A stretch of 64,000 nucleotides of DNA from Epiperipatus broadwayi (taxonomy: Eukaryota; Onychophora; Udeonychophora; Euonychophora; Peripatidae), in assembly GCA_028023455.1 (NCBI GenBank), contig JAQFVV010006294.1, positions 4,429,001 through 4,493,000 of the forward strand. Direction: 5' to 3'. The notes under the pieces were generated by a model. That model saw nothing but the letters and a program-made list of their open reading frames with translations. It was not told the origin of the DNA and made no database searches. Every line of letters starts with the position of its first letter. Position 1 is the stretch's first letter. The position numbers were made by a program, and so were the translations under genes. Below, in pieces: positions 50,780 to 62,726 of the stretch.

Positions 50780-52483
50780 TTATATAACATTTATAATACA
50801 AGTTTATTAAATTAAGTCACTTGATATATGACTTTATTTCCTTGCAATTATTGCAATTTTTAACATTTTTATGCAAAATCAAAATTTATAAAATTTTTGC
50901 ATACTGGTTTACATAATTAAAAAAAAAAGTTTTTTTTTTTTGTCAAACATTTTCGATATTTAAATTAGATTATGAGATTTATTTATAATTAAACAGTAGG
51001 GAAACCTAAAACTCTTAAAATAACCCACCACTGGATAGAGGTCATTCCAACAATTCTCTGAAAAAGAATGATAAAGAAGAATGTAATTACTTAGTGAGCT
51101 TATTATCTCACCAGTGTGAGATTTTACTGTTTTTTCTTCTTCTCATTTTCTCAGAAGTTAAAAATAACTAAATATCCATAGTGATTTTGAGTGGCTATCT
51201 GAAATATATATAAAAAACTATTGGAAATCTGAAAAAGTTTACAAGTTTTTCTTAGCCTAAGTTCAAGCCTTATATCATGATCATGGTGAGTAGATGCTTT
51301 AATCACAGTGCCATGAAGCTCTTGACATAAATACAAACCAAAATTTATTTATTAAATGTAAATTTGCAAAATTCTGTTATGCCTTAGAACAGGTGTATAA
51401 TTCCTAGGTAAGATGTATTTATAAAATTATTACAAGAATATAAATACTCATACATTATCTCATGCACACATAAATTTAAATGTTGAATTATAAAGTCTTA
51501 AATTTACAGAAGTTAATAACAAATCAGTAAATCTTTTTTGATTTTATTATTCAGAACTCAATAGAATTAAATATGTTTGTACAAAGTACCATATAATCTT
51601 AAATGAACATTTTGTAATGCAATGTATAATATAAAATAGAATTTATTCTTTCTTGCTTACGGTTTCAACTACTCAGCAGTCATTATCAGAGCTACATTTA
51701 AATATACATAACCATACAATTATTGCTTTTCTATACATACATACATATAAATAAAAAACATTACAAACAATATCCTATATTATGGACTTTAAAATAATAT
51801 AACTTTTAAATAATCCCCATAACTATATATTCTTATAAATTTTTAATTATTATTACTCTTTATTTTATTATTTTTTATTGATTTGCTTTGCACAAAGTGT
51901 TTTATATTTTTAATATATATATTTCCATAGTTCTATTATTATTATGTATGTGTGTGTATGTTTGAATACTATGTGTATGTATTTAAATATGCACACACAT
52001 ACATAATAAATATTTTTAAACATTTTAACAATTTAATTTATTTCTGTCATTTTAAGTATTTACTACAGTTTTAACATGCATTAATTATTAGTAGTAATAA
52101 CAGCAACATAATATATAACTATTTTTTTAAAATATAATTCTTCTTAATTAACATTATATCTTTAAACTCTTAACAATTTCTAAAGACTTTAACCGAAACA
52201 ATTTTAATTTTTTTTTTTTTTTTACATTATTATTCTCACTCCCTCTATGAGCGTCTTTTAAAACTACATCTTATTTTAATTTTTAATACATACTTATTTT
52301 ATTAATAAAGAATATCTTTACAAAATCAATGTCTTCAAACAGCAAATCTTTATTTAAAGATAGCTTAATATTTTTAATTAAGATAGCTTCATTAATCTTT
52401 CTATTTTTTCTATTGTTATGCAATTAATCATCTTTATACTATCTTTTTCAAATTCTGCTATACATTGCATTATAAAGTGTTAC
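50780..52483. other. AT-rich intron; possible degraded Penelope 3' end
   Basis: On the minus strand at about 51690-51650, CTGATAATGACTGCTGAGTA followed by GTTGAAACCGT resembles a degraded hammerhead-type core of Penelope elements (see findings). Nothing else recognised. Confidence 0.25.
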
Positions 52484-52491
52484 ATTTAAGG

Positions 52492-54968
52492 CAGGGTTCC
52501 AAACCTTTTTTATGCCCATACCCTTAAAAAACTTTAATATGTTCTCACATTCCTTAAAGTAATAATTTATTTAAGAATAAAAGTGAAAATGACCAAAACA
52601 AATTTGTATAATCAATTTTTAATAATATATAAACAAAAATAAAACATATGGGAAAAAAAAAGTATTACAATAAATTAAAAGTTGCATAAAGCCTACAAAA
52701 AAATTAAATTTTCATCCATGCATGAAATTTCATTAAAAAAATTATAACTAATGTTCAAATATTCGTAAGCCAATTTAAATTTAATGACTTTTGTTCCTGT
52801 TTATTGCATAAAAGTTTTTCAAAACATGGCACTTTGTTGCTGATAGCAATATGCATGTCTTCCTGTGCACCCAAGTGATTTCTAGATTTTGTCTTTATTG
52901 AGAAAAGGATACCAAATTCAGACTCACATAAGTATGTCGTCGTGAATGGGATGAGCATAGTTAGTGCATTTTCACAAAAGTTTTGGAAACATCCATTGCC
53001 GAACACCAATATTGTTCCACAATTTTGCATTCAAACTGCATTGCAATTTCACGATTTGTTGCGCAGTTCAAAAATATCTTTCTTCAGCTCTTCATCATCT
53101 GACATATACAAATTGAAGGAGTATGAATTTATAATTCATTTTCCAGAAATTTCCAGTTCTTCTCCAAAATATTCACCAAATGATTTTGATAGTATTTCCA
53201 AATGATACACAATTTCTTCACAAACTTGGAATTAGAGACTCATCATCATCAATCGTTTCTTGAGTGGTGGAAAATTTGAAAGATTCCCTTTTTAATTCAT
53301 CAACATCAAAAATGTAACTTTTCTTGGAAAGCATTTAACTTTTCCCAGCATTTCAATATATTTGTGTTTTACCCTTGAATTCTACACTCAGGTCATTTAT
53401 ACAAGTAAAAATATCACTCAAATAGACTAGCATTTTGTTGAATTCTTGTGATTCCATTTCTCCAGGCAGATCATAGTCACATTCCTTCAGAAAAGCTTTG
53501 ACTTTTTGCAGTTTGAAGAAGTACGTTAAAGCTATCCATGTGACAGCCAGTGGACTTCTGTGTGAAAATTAAAACTGAATGCTCACTTCCAAAATCTTTA
53601 CAAAGCAACTTTAAAAAGCAATGGTTCAGAGCATGATCCCTAATCCAATTGATGGTCTCCACAAAAGTGTCCAAGACTTATTTCAACTTTGGAGGCAATG
53701 TTTTTAATACCAAAGCATGTCGATGAAGAAAACAGTGAATAGCTTGCAAGTTCAGAATCTCTTGTTTCATCAGTGCAAAAAATCCTGATTTATTTCCTAG
53801 CATAGCAGGGGCACCATCTGTCTACACAGAATAGATAATTTGGATATCGTAAGTCATATTTCACAAAGAAGTCTTTTACATGCTGGAAGACATCTTTTCC
53901 TTTTGTGTTGGTTTCAGATCTTCACAGAACAGGAAATCTTCTATTATGACATCATCATGGACATACCTCACTAATGCGATGAGTTGACTGCAATTTACAA
54001 CATCATTTGTTTCATCCAATTGGAGAGATACTTTCAAGGAACTATCACTGATATCTGCAATAGCTTGGTCTAAAATGCCCAATCAAATCACCATTTCGGC
54101 TCTGAATAATATTATTTGATAATGACACTAATTTAAATTTGTTTGAGGCTTATTTTCCCAGAACAACTGTTGCCATTTATAATCTACATGGTTTTATCAC
54201 TTCTTCTGCAATTATATGGGGCTTCTTGGATTTGGCTACTTTAAATTCCACATAGTATGAAGCCATCAACCATGGTTTGACAGCAGATGTAAATCTAATT
54301 TTTGGAAGGGTTTCTTGAGAATCAAAGCAGGCCCTTATACCTTTCAATGGTTCAATATCATGGACTGCACCATCTGCTCCACTATGCCAGTTGTTGAAGT
54401 GTTCTAGCAGCTTAATGTTTTCATATTTACATTTGATAAGACAGTGTCACAAAGTATGCTCATGGGTTTTTGCAGATTCTCAGTTTTTCAGTGCAAGTGA
54501 AACCAAACAGCACATAATTATCATTCCATTTCCTTTTCTTTGACATAATGAAGGATTAATTAATAATTTAAGAATTATAATATGAAAAAAAGAGGATAAA
54601 TTAAAAGAAAAATAACATTAACTATAATCACTGTTTATTAGAGACATAAGAGAAATGAGCACTGCATGAACACAGAATCAACAATGCACTGACTATCATA
54701 GCATCACACATGGGTTTATATACTCTGCAAAACATTCTAAAACATTCTCAAATATACATTACATGTTGTCATTGATTAATTCTTAATACTTCTGAAATTT
54801 CTCAAGTCATGATCACATGAATATCTTACACAAATAAATGATAAAAAAATAAAAATCAAACATAATTTTTGAATATATAGGACAATACCCTTAATATAAA
54901 CAACAAAAAAACTGAAGTGTTATCTCATATCCTCAAGAGATGTGAGCACTCCTGGTTGGGAAACCCTG
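52492..54968 (-). mobile_element. hAT DNA transposon (ZBED5-like) with TIRs and 8-bp target duplication
   Basis: The ends are CAGGGTTCCAAAC at 52492 and the complement of CAGGGTTTCCCAAC ending at 54968. Flanking 8-mers ATTTAAGG (52484-52491) and ATTTAAAG (54969-54976) differ at one base, as expected for a hAT 8-bp target-site duplication. The length is 2,477 bp. The transposase reads on the minus strand and is broken. The element sits inside the 10.6-kb ADAMTS intron, antisense to the host gene. Confidence 0.85.
52755..54546 (-). pseudogene. hAT transposase, ZBED5/SCAND3-like, frameshifted
   Basis: The start codon on the minus strand at 54546-54544 opens MSKKRKWNDNYVLFGFTCTE, after which the frame is lost. 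Further parts in order: LQLDETNDVVNCSQL and VRYVHDDVIIEDFLFCEDL (first catalytic Asp region, 54082-53876), INWIRDHALNHCFLKLLCKD (53674-53477), and LIPFTTTYLCESEFGILFSI plus KTKSRN (hAT C-terminal dimerisation region, 53030-52755). Three or more frame breaks separate them. The length fits a nearly full transposase of about 600 codons, so decay is by small lesions and not deletion. Confidence 0.85.
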
Positions 54969-54976
54969 ATTTAAAG

Positions 54977-56665
54977 TTATATGATATTTTATATATATAT
55001 AAGTCAATGCATAATAGGAGAAGAAATGAAAACAAATTATAATACAATCTCATTGTCACAGTAAATATAGAGAGATGGTAACATGAACATTTATGATGAC
55101 CAAGCCTTTTAATATAATTTATTTGACTGAAAGCAATAAGCAAAATTTTAAAAATGTGAAAAAAAATTGAAGAGGAGAGAAATGGTAGTTTGTATCAGAC
55201 ACAGTATTTAGCTTTTGGTGACCCAATATCCTATTCTATAAAGCAGCAGGAGAATAATCTTAATGTCCATATAAATAGAATCATATGTAATACGCTTTTT
55301 AGGTTGTAATGAGATAGACTTTATTGAGATCACTCTAGAAATATAAAGAAAAATGCACATGTGTTAAATAATTATCAATAGCATTTGTAAAAAATATATG
55401 CTTATAATGGTTGGAAAAAATCCAGATGGCACTGCTTTATAAGAAGTATAACTTAAGTACAAGTTCATGAAAATCTAATTAAAAAATGTGAAATGTTTAA
55501 TCTTGTTTTTATTTTCTGCATTATTTAAAATAAATTCACAGCAGGAAATCAGTTCTGTGAACATAAAAAGCTTCTACTGGATGCTTTTATTTAACTCTTA
55601 TGGTGATGATTGTTTGTTTGGTGTCTTTTTTTTTTCTTCTTTAATTTCCATGAAATTTGGTCTCAACTCTCTTTTGGTTTTCATTGTTCAGTACTCATTA
55701 GAATTCAATAAATTTACATTGTGCTACATAATTTCACTTGCAAGTTTTTGTGATATAATGACTGGCACATCCACTTTCCATGCAAATACCCTAGAGACTA
55801 TATCTAAGCTTAATAAAATTAAAAAGCTTTTTTTCTGTTTTTAATTAGACTTTAAGATTTTTTTTATTTTTTTTTGCAGCCAGTTTGCTCATATTGAATA
55901 TAAGTGGCTATTCAATATTGGAAACTAAATGACTATTAGTTGCTTTTACTTAGAAAGCAAAACAAAAAGCTTATTCAATATTTGGCAAATTAGTGGCTAA
56001 TGCCTTCCCCTTCACTGTTCCAATTAGTGGGCTACTTAAAAGTTATTTTGTATTAACTAAGTAAAAAAAATCTAATTTTTGAGTGTTTTTTATTGTTCAT
56101 ATGTATGTATTAGAAAATTACCATGGATTTTATAGCTATAAACATTGAAAGTATAATATTTAAATTCATTGCATTTATCTAGATAAACTTCAACTATGAT
56201 ATAATTAGGTAAATAATGAATTAAAACTGATAATTTGCAAAGTGAAATCATGCCATCTAGTACAATATAAAGTGCCAAAACAGAGTTTATAGATTCTTTA
56301 ATAGAGTTAATTGATCCGATTATACTTTTGATGCTTGTGCATAATATTCATGGTTATTCTGATGGGAAAACCCATTTTTTGTTAATTTGAGTACTGTTCG
56401 ATTGTGGGTTCATTACATACTAATCTTGCATTTTCTGTTATTTATTTCTTCACACATTATTTCAATAATACTGATGGATTTGTACAATCAGACTTTCCTT
56501 TTACCTTTTTATATGCTAATCTTTATTATATTCCTTTAATTTAAGCTTCTTTAGTTTACTAAATAACAATCACAATTAAAGAAATATGATAGAGATTTCG
56601 TATTTTATTTATTCTTTTTTTTTAGCATTTGCTGTAACTGTTTTATTCTTTTCTGTCTTACTTAG
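54977..56665. other. AT-rich intron end before exon 6
   Basis: Frames at 55488-55844 and 56278-56090 are low-complexity and unsupported. Ends at the polypyrimidine tract of exon 6. Confidence 0.5.
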
Positions 56666-56771
56666 GGTATGCTCCAGTAACAGGCATGTGTTATTTCCCT
56701 CGTAGTTGCAGCGTAACTAAAGATGAAGGCTTGACATCAGCTTTTATAGTTGCCCATGAAACTGGTCACGT
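56666..56771 (+). CDS. ADAMTS: ADAMTS exon 6 in window: catalytic domain with HExxH
   Basis: The acceptor is CTTAG and the donor is GTAAGT at 56772. The split codon G|GG gives Gly before [16 protein letters not shown]. The exon ends [12 protein letters not shown] plus two bases of the next Val codon. His and Glu of HETGH are the first two zinc-ligand His residues and the catalytic Glu. The zinc motif is interrupted by the following 137-bp intron. Confidence 0.96.
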
Positions 56772-56908
56772 GTAAGTTATTTACAGTCATTTAGTTAATA
56801 AATAATGGCTAAACATAAATTGGCATATTTATTAAAACAATAAATAATTTAAAATTATTTTTTAAAAAAGAACATTTTGTAAATCCAAGATATTTATAAT
56901 TTTTTTAG

Positions 56909-57052
56909 CTTAGGAATGCATCATGATGGTGATTTAAATTTCTGTGCTCCTTATACAGCTGATGGCAATATTATGGCTCCTTTAGTTCAAGCTACTTATC
57001 ATCGTTATTATTGGTCTCGTTGCAGTAATGAATATCTTAATGCTCGTATTCA
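56909..57052 (+). CDS. ADAMTS: ADAMTS exon 7 in window: third zinc ligand and Met-turn
   Basis: The acceptor is TTTTAG and the donor is GTAAGT at 57053. It completes the zinc motif as (HETGHV)LGMHHDGD, giving the third His ligand and the Asp typical of ADAMs. NIMAPLVQATYHRYYWSRCS then supplies the Met-turn that floors the active site. It ends two bases into a codon. Together with exon 6 all catalytic residues are intact. Confidence 0.96.
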
Positions 57053-60000
57053 GTAAGTTAAAATTTTGTTATTAAAAAATATTGTAGTATATTTCCTTTT
57101 GCAAACATGGATAGTTTCATACCCATTTGAACACCAATATTGTTGTATTTTTGTTCATAATATTTTATATCCCTGTTTTCATACATTGATTATTTCATTC
57201 ATTAAAAAATGGATAAAGAATTAATAAAATGATATAACTGCATTACAAAACAAATTGGCTTTAAAGCATCAAAATCAAACTGCAATGATGCAAAGATCTG
57301 CTAACAAATAATTTATATAAAAATTCTAAATGAATTTAATAAAAACTATCACTCTTGTATATGAATAATCAGTTAAAATTATTGGATGGCTATTATTGGG
57401 AAATTTGTGTGATGTTTTAGCACTAAAATGACAAATTAAGTTTAGATTATTAGGGAACTTTTATTCTTAAGTCCATCATAATACAGCTGCACTAAAGCAC
57501 ATAGGGCAATAATTTATTCATCAGTATTGATTTTGAGTAAATGAAATAAAAAATGTCAAGCAAATGATTTTTACAGATAATTAAAATTAAATGAATTTTA
57601 AACTATTAATTTCTAATTATCAGAAGTCATGAACTCAATATATATAGGGGTGTAGGTTTTCTTTACTAGCTCTTTCTAGTTTTGACAATTTCTAAAAATA
57701 ACTATTTGATTATCAAAGAGTATATCTTCAATATATTGTAACAGTCAGACATATATGAAGTGTATGCTTATAATATATATATATATAATAGTGAAAGTAT
57801 AAAAAAGGAAGCTAAAGAGAATTAGATAAAGCAGGAGAGAATAAACAATGGTTTAGCATTTAAAATAACTATTGATATAAAATTAATTTATAACTGTTTG
57901 CTATACTCCAAGGGTAGCTTCTAGTACCAGCTGGATAGTATAAATAACTTTATTAAAATAAAGATTATGACAAATTAAACTTAACAACATACATTTATTA
58001 ACTTGCCAATGAATGTATATAACTAAAAAAGTAACAGCAATTAAAAATTATAAAAAAAAAAGTCCATTTTAAGCTGCAGTTGTATGAATTAAGTTATTCA
58101 CATACTAAGTAATTTAATATAGTTCATATAACTGGATGTTTCCATTACTACGGTTTCTTGCACACACAGACATAATATAACTTTTATACCCAACAAATTC
58201 ATAATGACTGTTAATTATTTAACCAACGCTCTGTTGATGACTATATATATATTCACTATATTATCACATCACTGAGTAAGTTCATCCTGCATAATCTAAT
58301 CTTATTTGTGTATATTATTTTTTAATAACATTCAAAGATATTCATGTTGTAAGTAAGTTTTTCTAAAGTGAAAATACTAATGAAGGGTGACAATTATCCA
58401 TGTACAGTCTATACATAATTACAAAAATTTAATCAACTTTATTTACACTTTAAATATAAACACAGACAGACAATCCACTTTTAGTATAATGTTATAACTT
58501 TATAATTAAAAATAGCTTGATTTAATTACAATAGTTAACAAAGTATTATTTAGATAGCCATTATTATAAAATAAAATAATATTTGTTAATTAATACAGTA
58601 TTAATTCCAACAATCACATGTTTTTGAAGTATAAATGTGTAAAGTACAAATACATTAAATTTTTAAATAAATACTTTTTTTAAAATATATATATATTTAG
58701 AAATTAGTAAGTTATAATTTATTTAAATAATATGGAAATATGTAATTGTTGTATTTAGCAAGAAAGATATCTTTAGAAAGTTAATTCTATTGATCATTCT
58801 CCTTTAGAGAAAAAAGTATAAAACTATAATTAATATATAGGATTCTTCATTCATTCTTTATCAATTTTTGTTCCTCTCTCATCACTAAATAAAAGAAAAA
58901 TCAAAATTTAGATTCAAATGATTTTTCATGAAATAAATAATTTTAACAACTAAAATTAAAATGTTTTTGCTCTATTTTTCAATTTTTCTGATTAAGCTTA
59001 AAATTTTCTAGAATTTTCTAAAATGAATAATTTCAAAATGAAAAAATGTGGTCAATAAATAATTTTGTGTATATTTTGATTAGTTTTATATGCCATTATT
59101 GTATTTCAATAAAAAATAAGTATCAAGTTTAAAATGTTTAAACTATTTTTTAAAATTTTAATAATTAAATCTTGTATAAATAAATATTCTACCAGAATTT
59201 AAATTTAAATGGAAATGCCAAGTGAAAGTATACATTGAAATAGCAAAGTGTTTTGAAAAATGTGTTTTTTATCTTTATTATGTGGAAGTAAAGTTCTATA
59301 AAAATAAAAAGGTATATTTTAAAGCAGTTATTATTCTTGAAAATATTTCAGCAATAATTGCCTCTAGAAAACAGATTTCTGTGTGAAATTAGTTTTAAAG
59401 AAGAATAAAGAGATTAAACTTTTGAATATATATTTAAATCTAAAAGACTTTGCCCATTTAAATTATATATTTATTTTTATTGAAAATAGCTTCATTTCTG
59501 TTTAAAATATATGGAAAAATCAAAGAATAAATTTTCTAGAAAATATATATTCCAAATTTTATTTTAAGGATATAATATTTTGCTTATTAGAAAAATAGTA
59601 AAATATTTTATTGTTATTTATCTGTCAATTTAGAACAATGCAAAAAATAAAAAGTAAGTAACTCATCATTAATATTAATAATTCAATTCTACAAAAGCAA
59701 ACTTGAGAATAAAAGAACCCTTTGCATAATATTTTATTATAAATATGCATGATAAAATTGCTTTCTCTAAAATATATAAAAAGATTAGAAAAGTAAATTT
59801 TAACTTAATGATATTTCTACAATAATAATAATATTTTTGTATTTGAAATGAGAAAATTCTAAAATAAATTTAAATTCTAAATATTTCTACTTTTGAATCA
59901 TGCCAAGAATAGTTAACTTCAATAAATAAGCTGTGCATAATTCTGCTCATGAAAAAAATAAGGGAAATGTTTCAAATAATTATTTTTCTAGATAAATATT

Positions 60001-60199
60001 GAATGAGTTATCCAATATTTGTTGCCATGAAAAATAAATTACTTTAAATGCTTATCATCCCTAAATATTGAAGCCAGAAATATTGGTTGAAATAAAAATT
60101 TAATTATCATCATGTTTGAAATGATAAGAAAGCAAGGATTGATTGTTGTCTTCTGTGTCTTAATATCTACAATACAAACTCCAATTATAATTTAACATA
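57053..60199. other. intron between exons 7 and 8, AT-rich part
   Basis: 57900-58320 is slightly less AT-rich but matches nothing I know. The rest is homopolymer-rich. Confidence 0.5.
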
Positions 60200-60790
60200 T
60201 TTATTATTCATATTTACAGTAATGTTATCATACGAATATGCAGTTCATGATCCCTTGATTGCTTCTCAGGTTCTTGCTCACACAACAGATAGTTGTCAGG
60301 TTGCTGTTATCTATCCAGCCTGGACTGCCTCAGTCTGGTGCTTGTATCTTATTTCATGTCACTTCAGCTTGGTGACATTACTTCCATGTAATGATGAGTT
60401 ACTGCTATATGTTGTTGCAACTCTGAATTCTCGTAGTCATATTCTTCTATACTTAACTCTTTTCCACTCCGGTTTCATTTCTGTTGACATCTTGACAGCA
60501 GTGGATAAAAGGTCGAACACCACCTGCAAAGTAATAAAATATATATGCACATACAATGTACAGACATAATTCTATGTGCTACCTTACTTTTCTTTAGTGC
60601 CAACGATGAGATTTTCTGATTCTAATGCAATGTCTCATGTTGAGTAGCTATCTGATGGTAACAACTTCACAAGTAGGCTGAATCTTCTCTAATCTGCTTA
60701 AGCTATAACTAACTTGTATAACATTGTTAGGGTTTGGGCTATGTCTTTCATAATGTCTTTCTGTTCTTATCTGTTACATGCTATACTAAC
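60200..60790. repeat. GC-richer island, probable unclassified retroelement or LTR-like fragment
   Basis: Sharp change to near-balanced composition between AT-rich flanks. A 115-codon frame (60222-60569) exists but its translation has no family motif. Similar words 'cttaatatctacaatacaaa' (about 60162) and 'cttaatatccacaatacata' (about 60843) bracket the island as imperfect direct repeats. Confidence 0.35.
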
Positions 60791-60861
60791 AAATGTGTGC
60801 TGAGTTTACTGCATTCTAATCTATGCATTTTCTATATTCTTCCTTAATATCCACAATACAT

Positions 60862-62298
60862 AATATTTATACCCTTTGTTCAGATTTAGCAAATATAAAG
60901 ACCTTTATGAGAACAATCAACCACTATGTCCATTACAGTATTAATTACATTTCATTGCTACTACTGTTTTTGCCTTTGGCTAAATCCATTAACACTTTAT
61001 TAGAATTATTAGTAAACCCTTATTCATACATAACATTCCTTTATATATATATAATACTCCTTTACATATCATCTGATATAAATTTTTTTTTTTTTTTAAA
61101 TTTTCAACAAAGATAATGAGTTTGAATTGTTTTTATGTATTATCATTATATTAATTCATATAATTATATACAATTACGTAATTCTATTTCTTGTATTTGT
61201 GGGAATATGTATAAAATATGCATGCAAATAGATATTTAAAATATCTGAAGATGTCAACATTATACAAATAGTCTATCATACAAATGAACTCAAAATGCCA
61301 CTAATTGAGTTTTTTGTTTTCTGGCTCTTGGAGTGCTAATAAGAATTGTTGCAAGAGCGCATATTTTGTTTAACTTTGAAAAGGAAAAAACATATTTTCC
61401 ACATTTTTTTTATATATTTATGATTATTTTTGTAAAATATTTATTTTTTGACAAGCATATTGATTAAATTCAGATTTTATTTGAAAATGTTTGTTTATAC
61501 ATTAGTACAAATCAAGAGAAATGTTATAAAGTATGAAGTTATGATTGACTGAAGAAAAAAAATTACTTGGGCTGATAATTTTTATCATTTTTAAATAATT
61601 GTAAGTGGAATTATAGATTTTAAAGATAATTTCATTGCTTTATATATTCTTAATCAAAATTTGTTTGAGTTTTATAAATGGAGTTAAAATCAATTTTATT
61701 TCATTCAAATATTATTTTTATTGGCAATTGTGAAATAAAAGCTATTGTTCAAATTATATCTTTCAATTTATTTTTTCTATGTTTGCACAGTTAAATATTA
61801 TTTTTAAGCATATTTTCCATTTGTCAACTTATATTTCTAACAAATATTTTAAAAATCATGGAAATATTATCCAGAATAAAAATTTATATTAAAATAAAAT
61901 TTATTTATAATCCAAATAACCACTAAGGGGTATCAAAAAATTTATATAGTATAGGGATTAAAATGTCTTGTAATAATCTATTCCAATGGTTTATGTCAAT
62001 ACTATAATTATGTAAGTTTTTATATAAATATCTATATGTATAAATATTTTGGTATTATAATGCATTAATTTTATATATGTATATATTAATATTCATTGCA
62101 TTCATTCATGTATATTGTCTGACAAGAAAGTAATTTATTTTTTAAAAAAATAAAGAATTATTTACCAATCATATCAAAAGTTATAATTTTTTTGTTTCAA
62201 GATTAGAATTGAAATAATAAATAGCAAAAATTGTAATTTATACAACAATTTTTATATATTATATTCATTTTAAAAATATATTTGAATGTATTTTTTAG
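60862..62298. other. AT-rich intron before exon 8
   Basis: No recognised feature. Confidence 0.55.
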
Positions 62299-62431
62299 TT
62301 ATTTTAGCTGTTTAGATGATACACCTTTTAAACATCGTTGGCCCAAAGTACGTCGTCCTCTTGGTATTAGGTATACAATGGATCACCAGTGTCGTAATGA
62401 GTTTGGTGCTGGTTACCGACTATGTCGAGCT
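62299..62431 (+). CDS. ADAMTS: ADAMTS exon 8 in window: end of catalytic and start of disintegrin-like domain
   Basis: The acceptor is TTTTAG and the donor is GTAAGT at 62432. The split codon gives His, followed by YFSCLDDTPF and, after a Pro- and Arg-rich linker, RYTMDHQCRNEFGAGYRLCR. The last segment is the first disulfide-bonded part of the ADAMTS disintegrin-like domain. It ends in phase 0. Confidence 0.94.
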
Positions 62432-62612
62432 GTAAGTATTAGTGTTTTATTTTCACAAAGTAATTCCACAATCAATTTATAAAACAAAATATTAATTAAA
62501 AATAATATTTAGTCATAATTTTTTTGTTTAAAATTTTGTATATTTTTTAATCCAATCATGGATTTAATTTTGATTTTATCAGAAATTCATATATATTTTT
62601 ATTTGTATTTAG

Positions 62613-62726
62613 TTTCCAGTTTACGATCCTTGTCACAATCTTTGGTGTGCAAAAGATGATAATCCTCACATATGTAAAACAAAAAGAGGTCCTCCTTTAG
62701 AAGGGACTCAGTGTGCACCAGGAAAG
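62613..62726 (+). CDS. ADAMTS: ADAMTS exon 9 in window: disintegrin-like domain
   Basis: The acceptor is TATTTAG and the donor is GTAGAC at 62727. Phase is 0 at both ends, 38 codons. It encodes [20 protein letters not shown] followed by [18 protein letters not shown], with five Cys in the spacing of the disintegrin-like domain that precedes the first thrombospondin type 1 repeat. No continuation exon was recognised up to 64000. Confidence 0.95.

Noticed and set aside
60222-60569. 115-codon + strand frame as a gene
   Set aside because: No family motif and no splice or promoter context. It lies in a probable repeat island inside an ADAMTS intron.
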